A DNA stretch of 64,000 nucleotides from the NCBI RefSeq assembly GCF_001665835.1, contig NZ_LZSX01000089.1, forward strand, positions 124,001 to 188,000, written 5' to 3'. The notes under the pieces were generated by a model that was given only the letters and a program-made list of their open reading frames with translations, was not told the DNA's origin and made no database searches. Position 1 is the stretch's first letter. Each line of letters opens with the position of its first letter. This document shows, piece after piece, positions 24,516-33,747 of the stretch. The position numbers and the translations under genes are program-made. This DNA is from Mycobacterium colombiense. GTDB taxonomy: Bacteria > Actinomycetota > Actinomycetes > Mycobacteriales > Mycobacteriaceae.

Positions 24516-24770
24516 CTAGGTGCCGACGGGCGTGGCGAAGACGAACAGCGCCATGAAGGCCAGGTTGATGAAGTAGGCCGCCTCAACCAGACCGACGGTG
24601 ATGAAGAACGGCGTAAACAACCGGCCTTGCGCCTCGGGCTGCCGGGCGATGCCGGAAACCAGCGCGTTACCGGCGATACCGTCACCGATACCGGCACCGA
24701 TCGCGCCGCCGCCCATGATGAGTCCACCGCCGATGAGTGCAGCGGCAGCGACTTGGGGGTCCAGAGCCAT
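24516..24770 (-). CDS. atpE: ATP synthase Fo c subunit (rotor ring)
   Basis: An 84-residue hairpin of two membrane helices joined by the polar loop ARQPEAQGR; oligomers form the proton-driven c-ring. The proton-carrying residue is Glu63 in GLVEAAYFINLAFM. Residues that in M. tuberculosis numbering are D28, E61, A63 and I66, the bedaquiline contact and resistance positions, are all conserved here as D30, E63, A65 and I68, so the drug site looks susceptible-type. It lies between atpB and atpF. Confidence 0.97.
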   Translation of the reverse strand: MALDPQVAAAALIGGGLIMGGGAIGAGIGDGIAGNALVSGIARQPEAQGRLFTPFFITVGLVEAAYFINLAFMALFVFATPVGT

Positions 24771-24849
24771 TCTTATCCTCCTTGATATCTGGTAGGGGTC
24801 TACCAGGCCTCTGTAATGGTGCGTGGGTCAAAAACAATTCATGGTCGCG

Positions 24850-25608
24850 TCAGTCATGGTGATCCTCGATCTCCATGGCTTGACTGAAGTACAGGATGGT
24901 CAGAATCGAGAAGATGAAGGCCTGGATCGCCCCGACGAACAGGTCGAAGGCCTTCCAGATCGCGTTGGGCGCCCACATGATGTACGGCGGGAACAGCGCG
25001 ATCAGCGCGACCAGGATGCCACCGGCGAAGATGTTGCCGAAAAGTCGGAGAGACAACGAGATTGGCTTGGCGAGCTCCTCGACCAGGTTGATCGGCGCCA
25101 GGAACGCCACGTGGCCCTTGAGCACGGCCAGCGGGTGTCCGACGACGCCGCGGCGCCAGATGCCCGCCACGTGGTAGCAGACGAACACGAACAGAGCCAG
25201 CGCCAGAACGTAATTGATATCCGCCGCTGCCGACTTCAGCAGCTCGGTGGTGTGGCCCGACTTGTCGGTGTACTGCAGCGGCAGCACCGACAGCCAGTTG
25301 GAGATCAGGATGAACACGAAGATGGTGACGGCCAGCGGCAGCACGAAGGGTGCGATCCGCATGCCGACCGCGCTCTCGATCTGATCGCGCATCTGGACCG
25401 TGATGGCCTCCCAGAACAGCTGAACGCCGCTGGGCACGCCGGTCGAGGTGATCTTCGCCCGCAGGAAGAAGGCCAGTGCCAACACGATCACCGCGGCGAT
25501 CCCGGTCGCCAGGATCGTGTCGGTGTTGACGGTCAAGCCGAGCCACTTGGCCTGGGTGTGCGCGCCGACCTCGATCGCGCCCTCGGCCAGGAACGTCGTC
25601 TCAGGCAT
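24850..25608 (-). CDS. atpB: ATP synthase Fo a subunit
   Basis: Proton-channel stator subunit, 252 residues and about six membrane helices from ATG at 25608. The essential Arg lies in the SLSLRLFGNIFAG helix, and the C-terminal helix has the usual GAIQAFIFSILTILYF. Its start overlaps the end of the upstream AtpI-like gene by 8 bp, so translation is coupled. Confidence 0.97.
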   Translation of the reverse strand: MPETTFLAEGAIEVGAHTQAKWLGLTVNTDTILATGIAAVIVLALAFFLRAKITSTGVPSGVQLFWEAITVQMRDQIESAVGMRIAPFVLPLAVTIFVFILISNWLSVLPLQYTDKSGHTTELLKSAAADINYVLALALFVFVCYHVAGIWRRGVVGHPLAVLKGHVAFLAPINLVEELAKPISLSLRLFGNIFAGGILVALIALFPPYIMWAPNAIWKAFDLFVGAIQAFIFSILTILYFSQAMEIEDHHD

Positions 25609-26095
25609 CGGTGGTGTTCCTTCCTTCCGGTCCTTCCGACCCTGTGATCACGCCGCCTTCGGCACCGTCCGACGGCTCGGCCCAGTCGCCGGCGCGCAGC
25701 TTTTTCCATACCGGAAGCGCTGTGGAGGCGACCAATAGGACCTGGAATAGCGCCAATCCGAACACGACGCCCAGGCCGGCGGGCCGAAAGACGTAGGCGA
25801 TGATCAGCCCGACGACGGTGATGATGGCCAGCCGTGACGCCGAATTGACCGCCATCGACCTTTTCAGCGGGTGATCCTTGGCGGTAATCGATTCAACCGA
25901 GCGACGCACCAGTACCGCATTGAGCAAACCCAGGAGAAGCCCGACGCCGAAGAAGACTCCGACCATCAGGTGGCCTGACAGTCCGGCGGCGAGCACCGCC
26001 ACCGCTGTGATGGCAATGCTGATCGCGAGGAGCCGAACCGGACGGAAAGCAACAGAGGGAAACACCAACGGCGCGTCCTGCGCTGGTGTCGTCAC
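25601..26095 (-). CDS. AtpI-like small membrane protein, first gene of ATP synthase operon
   Basis: A 164-residue, four-helix membrane protein beginning at GTG 26095, equivalent to Rv1303. AtpI-type proteins sit at the head of ATP synthase operons and help c-ring assembly or ion supply. Helices are at about 22-40, 43-62, 85-104 and 108-130, with a hydrophilic acidic tail. The 8 bp overlap with atpB supports a linked role. The sequence is divergent from E. coli AtpI, so the name rests mostly on position and topology. Confidence 0.85.
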   Translation of the reverse strand: MTTPAQDAPLVFPSVAFRPVRLLAISIAITAVAVLAAGLSGHLMVGVFFGVGLLLGLLNAVLVRRSVESITAKDHPLKRSMAVNSASRLAIITVVGLIIAYVFRPAGLGVVFGLALFQVLLVASTALPVWKKLRAGDWAEPSDGAEGGVITGSEGPEGRNTTDA

Positions 26096-26310
26096 TGCAG
26101 CACCTCAATCCCAGGTTGGTAAAACGGGAACCCCCCGACCGACTGATCGGTGGCCCGCCGAGCGTATCGCACGTCACAGTTGAATCACCCAAGGGGTATC
26201 TCCCGAGGCCGGTCTTGAACCAGCCCGATCGGATTAGCCTCCGATGGGCCGGTAGCCTGCGCGGCTTTTTGGGGTTCTACCAGCACCGTACCACACCGCG
26301 GAGCCCACTA
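26096..26310. promoter_or_regulatory. upstream region of the ATP synthase operon
   Basis: A 215 bp gap between wecA and the AtpI-like gene on the same strand. It should contain the operon promoter. The only clear structure is the dyad ACCGACTGATCGGT (26138-26151) about 45 bp before the first start codon. No conserved riboswitch was recognised. Confidence 0.4.
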
Positions 26311-27501
26311 CTACTCCTCGTCGTAGTCCTCGTCCCGACGGCGTAAGAGGGGGATCGCCGTCGCGATGCCGGCCACCACGATCGCACCCAGCATCACCGC
26401 GGCGGTATCGCGGGGACGGAAAAAGATTGTGCTGGCGGCTCCGAACGCGACGATCCCGACCCACAGATAGATCAGCAACACCACCCGGCGGTGCGAGTGA
26501 CCGATCTGCAGCAACCGGTGATGCAGATGCATCTTGTCCGGGCTGAACGCGCTGCGGCCCGCGCGGGTGCGGCGCACGATCGCCAGCAGCAAATCGAGCA
26601 TCGGCACGAAGATGACCGCGGCCACCAGCAGGAACGGCGACAGCAGGACAAACACGTCACGGGCGCCGTAGGCGTTCTGCGAGACCGGGCCGGCGGCCGT
26701 CGTCGACGCGGCCGACAGCATCAGACCGATCAGCATCGAGCCGGAGTCGCCCATGAAGATCTTGGCGCGGTGGAAGTTGTGCGGCAGAAAGCCCAGGCAT
26801 GCCCCGGCCAGCACCACCGAGATCACCGCCGGCGGATAGAACAGGACGTCACCGCCATGGTCGCGCAGCAGCCCGACCGAGAACATGCAGATGGCGAGCG
26901 CGGTGATCAGTCCCAGTCCGGCGGCCAGACCGTCGAGCCCGTCGACGAAGTTCATCGCGTTGACGACCGACACGGTCAGCGCGAGGGTCAGCAGGATCGA
27001 CGAGGCCTGGTCGAGCACGATGGTGCCGACACCGCCGATCGGGATGTAGAGGACGCTCCACGCCACGCCCATGGTGACGAGCACGCTGGCCGCGGTGATC
27101 TGTCCGGCGAACTTCGTTAAAGCGTCGAGGCCCCAACGGTCGTCGATGAGGCCGATGCCCATGATGACCGCGCCGGCCACCAGGACCGCGGGCATACCGC
27201 TGGAGTAGACGAACCCACGGGTGAGCGCCGGAAGTTGGGACGCCAGAAAGACGGCCGTGATGACGCCGAGAAACATCGCCAGCCCACCCATCCGGGGGGT
27301 TGGCGTGACGTGGACGTCGCGCTCGCGCGGATACGCGACCGCACCCAGCCTGGTGGCCAGCACCCGGACCGGTCCGGTCGCGAAGTACGTGATGATCGCT
27401 GCGGTCAATCCCACCAGCGCCAGCTCACGAAGCGGAACGCCGGCGCCGCGGTCGCCCAGGGCGAACAAACCACCGGCAAGGTCGGTTACGTCGCTGGACA
27501 T
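26311..27501 (-). CDS. wecA: decaprenyl-phosphate N-acetylglucosamine-1-phosphate transferase
   Basis: Starts arabinogalactan linkage-unit synthesis by moving GlcNAc-1-P from UDP-GlcNAc to decaprenyl phosphate at the membrane. About 396 residues and 11 membrane helices. Diagnostic motifs are the metal-binding DD in LIDDRWG, NFVDGLDGLAAG, and the HLHHRL loop with DKMHLHHRLLQIGHSHRR. ATG at 27501 is chosen (GTG at 27504 and 27531 are possible); it lies 47 bp past the sua5-like stop. It corresponds to Rv1302 (rfe). The C-terminal tail is short and charged. Confidence 0.95.
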   Translation of the reverse strand: MSSDVTDLAGGLFALGDRGAGVPLRELALVGLTAAIITYFATGPVRVLATRLGAVAYPRERDVHVTPTPRMGGLAMFLGVITAVFLASQLPALTRGFVYSSGMPAVLVAGAVIMGIGLIDDRWGLDALTKFAGQITAASVLVTMGVAWSVLYIPIGGVGTIVLDQASSILLTLALTVSVVNAMNFVDGLDGLAAGLGLITALAICMFSVGLLRDHGGDVLFYPPAVISVVLAGACLGFLPHNFHRAKIFMGDSGSMLIGLMLSAASTTAAGPVSQNAYGARDVFVLLSPFLLVAAVIFVPMLDLLLAIVRRTRAGRSAFSPDKMHLHHRLLQIGHSHRRVVLLIYLWVGIVAFGAASTIFFRPRDTAAVMLGAIVVAGIATAIPLLRRRDEDYDEE

Positions 27502-27548
27502 CACCGAGACCGTACTGGACAAACCTGGCACCTCGACACCCGCTCCAG

Positions 27549-28208
27549 TCAGGCCGGGGCGGTCAGGCTTTCCGGATCGACAGCGAGCACTTCCGCGATC
27601 CGCTCCGCGCTCACCGGGCCCGGCCGCAGGATCCGCGGTGTGCCACCGGTCAGGTCGACGATCGTCGAAGCGGCCCCCTGATCGGCAGGACCCGCCTCCA
27701 GATAGACGTCCACCAGATCGCCGAGCTGGCTGCGCGCCTCGTTGGCGTCCACGGCCGCCGGGCGGCCGGAGACGTTGGCGCTGGACACCGCCAGGGGCCC
27801 GACTTCACGCAACAGTTCGATGGCGACGGGATGCAGCGGCATGCGCAACATCACTGTGCCGCGGGCGTCGCCGAGATCCCACTGCAACGACGGCGCCTGG
27901 GTCACCACGAGGCTCAACGCGCCCGGCCAGAAAGCGCGGATCAGCTCGCGGGCCCCGTCCGGCATGGTGTAGACGAGTCCCTCGATGGTGTGCCAGGAGC
28001 CGACCAGCACGCCCACCGGCATGTCACGCCCCCGGCCCTTTGCCGACAGCAACGCGGAGACCGCGGCGCCGTTGAACGCGTCGGCGCCGATGCCGTACAC
28101 GGTGTCGGTGGGCATGACGACCAGCCGGCCGCCCTTGAGCGCTCCTGCCGCTGCGGCGATACCGAGTGAGCGCTGACCGGGATCCGCACAGTCGAAGACC
28201 TCAGTCAT
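27549..28208 (-). CDS. L-threonylcarbamoyladenylate synthase (Sua5/YrdC family)
   Basis: Makes threonylcarbamoyl-AMP from Thr, bicarbonate and ATP for the t6A37 tRNA modification. The 219-residue protein has the YrdC-domain signatures VVMPTDTVYGIGADAF, SAKGRGRDMPVGVLV and AVSSANVSGRPA. The fused Sua5 C-terminal domain is absent, so it is YrdC-like. Its start overlaps the prmC stop by 8 bp. It corresponds to Rv1301. Confidence 0.93.
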   Translation of the reverse strand: MTEVFDCADPGQRSLGIAAAAGALKGGRLVVMPTDTVYGIGADAFNGAAVSALLSAKGRGRDMPVGVLVGSWHTIEGLVYTMPDGARELIRAFWPGALSLVVTQAPSLQWDLGDARGTVMLRMPLHPVAIELLREVGPLAVSSANVSGRPAAVDANEARSQLGDLVDVYLEAGPADQGAASTIVDLTGGTPRILRPGPVSAERIAEVLAVDPESLTAPA

Positions 28209-29079
28209 TGGCGCCGTTCTCCCCCGTGCTCGCTTTCCTGCGGGCCGTCACGAAGCGCGGCCGGCCGGTCAGGTCCGCCCGGGACTGGACGTCGTCGAAC
28301 GCTCCTGTGCGATCGAACAACTCCGCCGTCCGCGCGGAGGTGGTGTCGTCGTGCTCGACGCCAATCAGCCCGCCGGGGCGCAGCCAGCGACCGGCGAGTT
28401 GGACGAGGGGCGCGATCACCGCCAATCCATCCGCGCCGCCGAAGACCGCCTGACGCGGATCGTGTTGCGCGACTTCGGGATCCAGCACGGCCTCGTCGGG
28501 GACATAGGGCGGGTTGGCCACCACCATGTCGACCCGACCGTCCAGCTCGTCGAGCAGCCCCGGCTGGCACGCCAGCTCGGCGACGTCGGCGCGCAGCAGT
28601 TCGATCGCGGTGCCCTGCGCGTTGCGCCGCGCGTACTCGAGCGCGGCATCGGAGTTGTCGATGGCGATGATTCGCGCCCCAGGCATGTAGTGGGCCAGCG
28701 CCACCGCTAAAGCCCCCGAACCGGTGCACAGGTCGACGATGACTGGCCGCGGCGCAAGTTGTTGCGCGACAGCCCATGCCAGGAGGGCCTCAGTCTCGGG
28801 GCGGGGTATGAAGACCCCGGGTCCGACGTGCAGCGTCACGGGACCGAATGCCGCGGTCCCGAGCAGATGTTGCAACGGCACCCGATGCGAACGCGCAGCC
28901 ACGACGTCGCGGTAGCGCCGGAAAAACTCGTCACCGGGCGAGTCCAACAGGGTCAGGCGGCCTCGGTCGGTTCCCGCCAGGTGCGCGGCCAGCTGTTCGG
29001 CGTCCCAACGCGCAGAATCGATTCCCGCTTCGGCAAGGGTGGCCGCAGCATCGTCGATCACGCGCCGCAGGACGTTCAT
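28201..29079 (-). CDS. prmC: peptide chain release factor N5-glutamine methyltransferase
   Basis: Methylates the Gln of the GGQ motif in release factors using SAM. 292 residues: a helical N-terminal recognition domain and a Rossmann methyltransferase with the SAM motif VDLCTGSGALAVALA and the catalytic NPPY motif (VVANPPYVPDE). The ATG at 29079 overlaps the prfA stop (ATGA), so the enzyme is translationally coupled to its substrate RF1. It corresponds to Rv1300 (hemK). Confidence 0.96.
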   Translation of the reverse strand: MNVLRRVIDDAAATLAEAGIDSARWDAEQLAAHLAGTDRGRLTLLDSPGDEFFRRYRDVVAARSHRVPLQHLLGTAAFGPVTLHVGPGVFIPRPETEALLAWAVAQQLAPRPVIVDLCTGSGALAVALAHYMPGARIIAIDNSDAALEYARRNAQGTAIELLRADVAELACQPGLLDELDGRVDMVVANPPYVPDEAVLDPEVAQHDPRQAVFGGADGLAVIAPLVQLAGRWLRPGGLIGVEHDDTTSARTAELFDRTGAFDDVQSRADLTGRPRFVTARRKASTGENGAND

Positions 29080-30155
29080 GCCTGTTGCAGCCGGGTCTGC
29101 TTGTCAGCGGCGGCCAGGGCGTCGAACAAGGCGTCCAGGTCGCCGTCGAGGACCTGGTCGAGGTTGTGCGACTTGAAGTTGATGCGATGGTCCGCTATCC
29201 GGTTCTCCGGGAAGTTATAGGTGCGGATGCGTTCGCTGCGGTCCACGGTGCGGATTTGGCTGGCCCGGTCCGCCGACGCATCGGCCAGCGCCTGCTCCTC
29301 GGCCAGGGCCTGCAATCGGGCGGCCAGGACCTGCAGCGCGCGGGCTTTGTTCTGCAGCTGCGAGCGTTCGTTCTGGCAGGTGACGACGATGCCGGTGGGC
29401 AGGTGCGTGATGCGCACCGCGGAGTCGGTGGTGTTGACGCCCTGCCCGCCCTTCCCCGACGAGCGATAGACATCGATGCGCAGGTCCGACTCGTCGATCT
29501 GCACCTCGCCAACCTCTTCGGGTTCGGGATACACCAGCACGCCGGCCGCCGAAGTATGAACGCGACCTTGAGATTCCGTCACCGGGACGCGTTGCACCCG
29601 ATGCACACCGCCCTCGAATTTCATCCGCGACCAGACCCCGTCGGCGGTGTCGCCCTTACTGGCGATGGCCAGCGTCGCGTCCTTGTAACCGCCGAGGTCC
29701 GAGGTGGTTTCGTCCAGCACGGTGACAATCCAGCCGTGCCGCTCGGCGTAGCGGATGTACATCCGCGCCAGGTCGGCGGCGAACAACGCCGATTCTTCGC
29801 CACCCTCACCGGATTTCACTTCGAGCACGATGTCGTCGGCGTCGTGGGGGTCACGCGGCGCCAGCATGTCGGTGAGCTGGGTGTCCAACTCGGCCACCTG
29901 GGTTTCCAGATCGGTCACCTCGTCGGCGAAGGACGCGTCATCGGCGGCCAGCTCGCGCGCCGTTTCGAGGTCGCCGCGGGCGGCTACCAGCTTGCGGTAG
30001 GTGCCCACGATCGGGGCCAAGCGAGCGAACCGGCGTCCGGCTTTGCGGGCCTCGTCGGGATTGCTGTGCAATTCGGGATCTGCCAGCCGGCGCTCGAGGT
30101 CGGCGTGTTCGGCGAGCAGCACATCAATGGTCTGTACTGGCTTGGTCACTGCCAT
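29076..30155 (-). CDS. prfA: peptide chain release factor 1
   Basis: Recognises UAA/UAG and triggers peptide release. 359 residues with the GGQ motif in SSGKGGQGVNTTDSAVRITH and an RF1-type anticodon loop region (RVPVTESQGRVHTSA). ATG at 30155. Four-base overlap with prmC downstream; rpmE lies upstream, separated by a strong hairpin. Confidence 0.97.
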   Translation of the reverse strand: MAVTKPVQTIDVLLAEHADLERRLADPELHSNPDEARKAGRRFARLAPIVGTYRKLVAARGDLETARELAADDASFADEVTDLETQVAELDTQLTDMLAPRDPHDADDIVLEVKSGEGGEESALFAADLARMYIRYAERHGWIVTVLDETTSDLGGYKDATLAIASKGDTADGVWSRMKFEGGVHRVQRVPVTESQGRVHTSAAGVLVYPEPEEVGEVQIDESDLRIDVYRSSGKGGQGVNTTDSAVRITHLPTGIVVTCQNERSQLQNKARALQVLAARLQALAEEQALADASADRASQIRTVDRSERIRTYNFPENRIADHRINFKSHNLDQVLDGDLDALFDALAAADKQTRLQQA

Positions 30156-30196
30156 ACCTCCTGCCCCGCTTCGCTTGTGATTACCGCAGACGCAAA

Positions 30197-30240
30197 CCGA
30201 CGCCCGGCCTGTGCGACAGTGCGCACAGTTCGGGCGTCGG
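30197..30240 (-). terminator. strong hairpin between rpmE and prfA
   Basis: Ten perfect base pairs CCGACGCCCG/CGGGCGTCGG (30197-30206, 30231-30240) enclose seven more, CTGTGCG/CGCACAG (30209-30215, 30222-30228), across a 2x2 internal loop, with a six-base apical loop. There is no U-tract, so this is a mycobacterial-type terminator or attenuator reducing readthrough from rpmE into prfA. Confidence 0.75.
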
Positions 30241-30248
30241 TAACCGAG

Positions 30249-30479
30249 CTATTTGTCGGCAGCAGCGCCGGCGTTGCGCTTGCCGTACCGCTTCTCGAAG
30301 CGGGCCACGCGGCCGCCGCTGTCGAGGATCTTCTGCTTGCCGGTGTAGAAGGGGTGGCACTGCGAGCAGACCTCGACGACGATGTGTCCGCCGTCCTTGG
30401 TGCTGCGGGTCTGGAAGGTGTTGCCGCATCCGCAGAGCACCGTGGTCTCCCCGTAGGCGGGGTGAATGTCAGCTTTCAT
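30249..30479 (-). CDS. rpmE: 50S ribosomal protein L31, zinc-binding form
   Basis: A 76-residue ribosomal protein. The ATG at 30479 starts MKADIHPAYGETTVLCGCGNTF; a longer frame to 30518 has no similarity. Cys16, Cys18, Cys38 and Cys41 (CSQCHPF) form the zinc site, so this is the C+ paralogue that is replaced by the Cys-free form under zinc starvation. It lies between rho and prfA, followed by a strong hairpin. Confidence 0.96.
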   Translation of the reverse strand: MKADIHPAYGETTVLCGCGNTFQTRSTKDGGHIVVEVCSQCHPFYTGKQKILDSGGRVARFEKRYGKRNAGAAADK

Positions 30480-30635
30480 GATGTCCTCTTCGATCGTTTG
30501 CCGCCCGCCCCCGTCCAAACTCGGACGGTCGGGCGTGAACTCCGAACCTCAGGCGGTTGTCGGATAATCGAGCCCCGATTATGCCAGGTCAACCACCATC
30601 ATCCCAAACAGCGAGCTGCGCCCGCGCATTCCCGG

Positions 30636-32507
30636 CTAGTCGTTGTCCATCGCCCCGGGTGTCGTCTTGGACACCTGCACCAGGAACTCGTAGTTGTTCT
30701 TCGTCTTGCGCAACTGCGACATCAGCAGGTCGATGGCCTGATGCGAATCCAGGCCCGACAGCACGCGGCGCAGCTTGTGCACGATGCCGAACTCGTCCGG
30801 CGACAGCAGCAGTTCGTCCTTGCGGGTACCCGACGGGTTCACGTCGACCGCCGGGAAGACACGCCGCTCGGAGATCTTGCGGTCCAGCTTGAGCTCGGCG
30901 TTACCGGTGCCCTTGAACTCCTCGAAGATGACCGTGTCACCGGTGGACCCAGTCTCGACCATCGCAGTGGCGATGATGGTCAGCGATCCGCCTTCCTCGA
31001 TGTTGCGCGCGGCGCCCAGGAACCGCTTGGGCGGGTACAGCGCGGTGGAGTCGACACCACCGGACAGGATCCGGCCCGACGCCGGCGACGCGTTGTTGTA
31101 GGCGCGCCCGAGGCGGGTGATCGAGTCCAGCAGCACGACGACGTCCTTGCCCTGCTCAACCAGGCGCTTGGCGCGCTCAATGGCAAGCTCGGCGACCGCC
31201 GTGTGGTCGGTCGGCGGCCGGTCGAAGGTCGAGGCGATGACCTCCCCTTTGACCGAGCGGGTCATATCGGTGACCTCTTCGGGCCGCTCATCGACGAGCA
31301 CGACCATGAGGTGGCATTCCGGGTTGTTCCTGGTAATCGCGTTGGCGATGTCCTGCAGGATCGTGGTCTTACCGGCTTTGGGCGGCGACACGATCAGGGC
31401 GCGTTGGCCCTTGCCGATCGGCATGATCAGGTCGATGACCCGCGTGGTCAGCCGGTCGCTCGTGGTTTCCAGGCGGAGCCGCTGGTTGGGGTACAACGGC
31501 GTCAGCTTGGAAAAATCGGGGCGCTTCTTGGCGTCCTCGACCGAGCCGCCGTTGATGCTGTCCAGGCGCACCAACGGGTTGAACTTCTGCCGCTGGTTGG
31601 GCTGTTCGCCTTCCTTGGGCACGCGGACCGCGCCGGTCACGGCGTCACCACGACGAAGGCCGTTCTTGCGCACCATGTTCATCGACACGTAGACGTCGTG
31701 CGGACCGGCCAAATAACCGGAGGTGCGCACGAACGCGTAATTGTCGAGCACGTCGAGGATGCCGGCTACCGGCTGAACGACGTCGTCCTCGCGCAGCTCG
31801 GCGTCGCCACCCTCACCGGATCGCTCACCCCGGCGACGCCGGTCACGGTCGCGGAACCGGCGTCCCCGCCGGCCCTGACGGCCCTCACCGTCGTCGTCCT
31901 GCTGGTTAGAGCCGCCGCGGCCCTGCTGGCCGCCGCCCGAGTTTTGATCCTGGTCGTTGCCGCCGTCTTGGCCGCGGCCGTCATTCTGGTTCTGGTTGTC
32001 GTGTTTGGCTTTCTCGCGGCGGTCGGCCTCACCGGTGGCGGCGCCCTCACGGCTGCCTGAGCCCTCGCGGTCGGCGTCGTCGTTGCCGCGGCCCGATGAA
32101 CCCGCGTCGCGGGAAGCGCCGCGTCGTTCGCGACGGGGAGCCTCGGTCGTCACACCGTTCTGGTCATCCTGTGCCGCCGGTGCTTCGGCGGTGTTGTTGT
32201 CGTTCTTGTCGTCGTCTTTGTTGTCCGGCTTGCCGCTGTCCTCAGCGGGCTTGGTGCCATTGGCGGGAGCACCGTTGGCCTGACCCCTGACTTCCTTGAT
32301 CGCGGCGATCAGTTCGTTCTTACGCATACCTGACGTCCCTTTGACGCCAACTTGATTGGCCAGCGCGCGCAGCTCGGGCAGCACCATCGTGGACAGTGAT
32401 CCACCCGAGACGTTGCGTTTCGCGTCTGGAGTGTCTGTGGTCACGGCATTCGAGAGTTGATTGGCGTCAGTGTTTTCGCCAGCCGTGAACAGGTCCGTAT
32501 CAGTCAC
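30636..32507 (-). CDS. rho: transcription termination factor Rho
   Basis: Hexameric RNA helicase that ends transcription. 623 residues from GTG at 32507. Residues about 70-215 form a disordered Asn/Asp/Arg/Gly/Gln-rich insertion in the N-terminal RNA-binding region, as in M. tuberculosis Rho (602 residues) but somewhat longer. The ATPase core has the P-loop SPPKAGKTTILQD, Walker B VVVLLDSITRL and the Q/R-loops. Mycobacterial Rho is bicyclomycin-tolerant. The long gap upstream (32508-32774) probably holds a leader. It corresponds to Rv1297. Confidence 0.97.
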   Translation of the reverse strand: MTDTDLFTAGENTDANQLSNAVTTDTPDAKRNVSGGSLSTMVLPELRALANQVGVKGTSGMRKNELIAAIKEVRGQANGAPANGTKPAEDSGKPDNKDDDKNDNNTAEAPAAQDDQNGVTTEAPRRERRGASRDAGSSGRGNDDADREGSGSREGAATGEADRREKAKHDNQNQNDGRGQDGGNDQDQNSGGGQQGRGGSNQQDDDGEGRQGRRGRRFRDRDRRRRGERSGEGGDAELREDDVVQPVAGILDVLDNYAFVRTSGYLAGPHDVYVSMNMVRKNGLRRGDAVTGAVRVPKEGEQPNQRQKFNPLVRLDSINGGSVEDAKKRPDFSKLTPLYPNQRLRLETTSDRLTTRVIDLIMPIGKGQRALIVSPPKAGKTTILQDIANAITRNNPECHLMVVLVDERPEEVTDMTRSVKGEVIASTFDRPPTDHTAVAELAIERAKRLVEQGKDVVVLLDSITRLGRAYNNASPASGRILSGGVDSTALYPPKRFLGAARNIEEGGSLTIIATAMVETGSTGDTVIFEEFKGTGNAELKLDRKISERRVFPAVDVNPSGTRKDELLLSPDEFGIVHKLRRVLSGLDSHQAIDLLMSQLRKTKNNYEFLVQVSKTTPGAMDND

Positions 32508-32774
32508 GGATTTCCTTTCTTTCCCCCGCTGAGCAGGTCATACGGAGGGTTCGTTGCATTCAGGCAAATTGCCGAGTGCGCCCAATCATCGACATTGCAA
32601 CGGTGATCGCCTGGATCGGCGGAGTAAACGGCGAACCTCGTCCACAAGAAGAATTGGTGTGTCCTAGCGGCAAGGCAGTATGGATGCAGATGCAGATGCT
32701 GCGATTGCTGGACGCGTCCGAGGATAGCCTCCATCCTTGCCGGAAGCAAGCAAACCCTCCGGCCACGCTGTGGA

Positions 32775-33719
32775 TCAACCGACGACGGTGACTCCGGGAC
32801 TCCAGCGAACTGTTTCGCCAGCGGCCATCTTGGTGATGGCAAATCCGTTGGCCTCGCCGTATTCCGCCACTTCCGGGGGCAGCTCCGCCGCTGTGGTTAA
32901 CGCGATGAGTGAGGGTCCGGCCCCGGAAAGTGTTGCTGCCACATTATGACGCCGCAGCAGGCGCAAATATTCCGCCGAGGCCGGCATGGCCGGCGCGCGC
33001 TGCGGCTGGTGCAGCACATCTTCGGTGGCCGCCATCAGCAGGTCCGGCCGTTCGGTGAGCGCCACCACCAGCAACGCGGTGCGGCTGACGTTGAAGCGCG
33101 CGTCCTCGTGGCTGACCTGCGCGGGCAGCAGCACGCGCGTCTCGGCGGTGAGCGAGCGTTCCTCGGGAATCGCGGAGTACAGGTGGATATCGGGGTGCAG
33201 CCGCAGCGGCACCGCCGCGTACTGGGGACGATCGCCGGTGCAGTCGGCCCATGAAACGACCGCGCCGCCCAATACGGCGGCCGCGGCGTTGTCGGGATGA
33301 CCCTCGAACTCCGAGGACAGCTGGATCAGCTGGGTTGCGCTGAGCGGCGTCCAATCCGTTTGTGCGACAAGGCCGTTTGCAGCCGCCAGGCCGCCGACCA
33401 CCGCCGCTGCCGAGGAGCCGAGGCCGCGCGAATGCGGGATGGCGTTGCGGCAGCGCACCGCCAGGCCCGGGGCGCGGACCCCGACTGCCCGCAGTCCGCA
33501 CTCCAGTGCGCGCACCACCAGGTGTTCGGGACCCACCGGCAGCTGGCCCGCGCCTTCGCCCTCGACCAGCACGACCAGGCCGGAATCCGTTGTCTCGACG
33601 ATGATTTCGTCGTACAGGCTCAGTGCCAGACCGATGCTGTCAAAGCCGGGGCCAAGATTGGCACTGGACGCCGATACCACGGCGCTGGCCACCAGCCCGG
33701 CGGGCAGCATCGGGGTCAT
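32775..33719 (-). CDS. thrB: homoserine kinase
   Basis: Phosphorylates homoserine on the way to threonine. A GHMP-family protein of 314 residues with the P-loop-like motif PHSRGLGSSAAAVVGG and the C-terminal GAGPSLIAL. ATG at 33719 (MTPMLPAGLVASAVV) gives the family length, although the frame is open further. It is 28 bp downstream of thrC in the hom-thrC-thrB operon. Confidence 0.96.
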   Translation of the reverse strand: MTPMLPAGLVASAVVSASSANLGPGFDSIGLALSLYDEIIVETTDSGLVVLVEGEGAGQLPVGPEHLVVRALECGLRAVGVRAPGLAVRCRNAIPHSRGLGSSAAAVVGGLAAANGLVAQTDWTPLSATQLIQLSSEFEGHPDNAAAAVLGGAVVSWADCTGDRPQYAAVPLRLHPDIHLYSAIPEERSLTAETRVLLPAQVSHEDARFNVSRTALLVVALTERPDLLMAATEDVLHQPQRAPAMPASAEYLRLLRRHNVAATLSGAGPSLIALTTAAELPPEVAEYGEANGFAITKMAAGETVRWSPGVTVVG

Positions 33720-33747
33720 CAACAGCCTTTCGCGATCGCGGAACCCA

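Noticed and set aside
28848..32060. An open frame of about 1070 codons on the plus strand across prmC, prfA, rpmE and rho
   Set aside because: It is antisense to four well-recognised genes, has a repetitive charged composition, and is the usual by-product of third-position GC in high-GC DNA.
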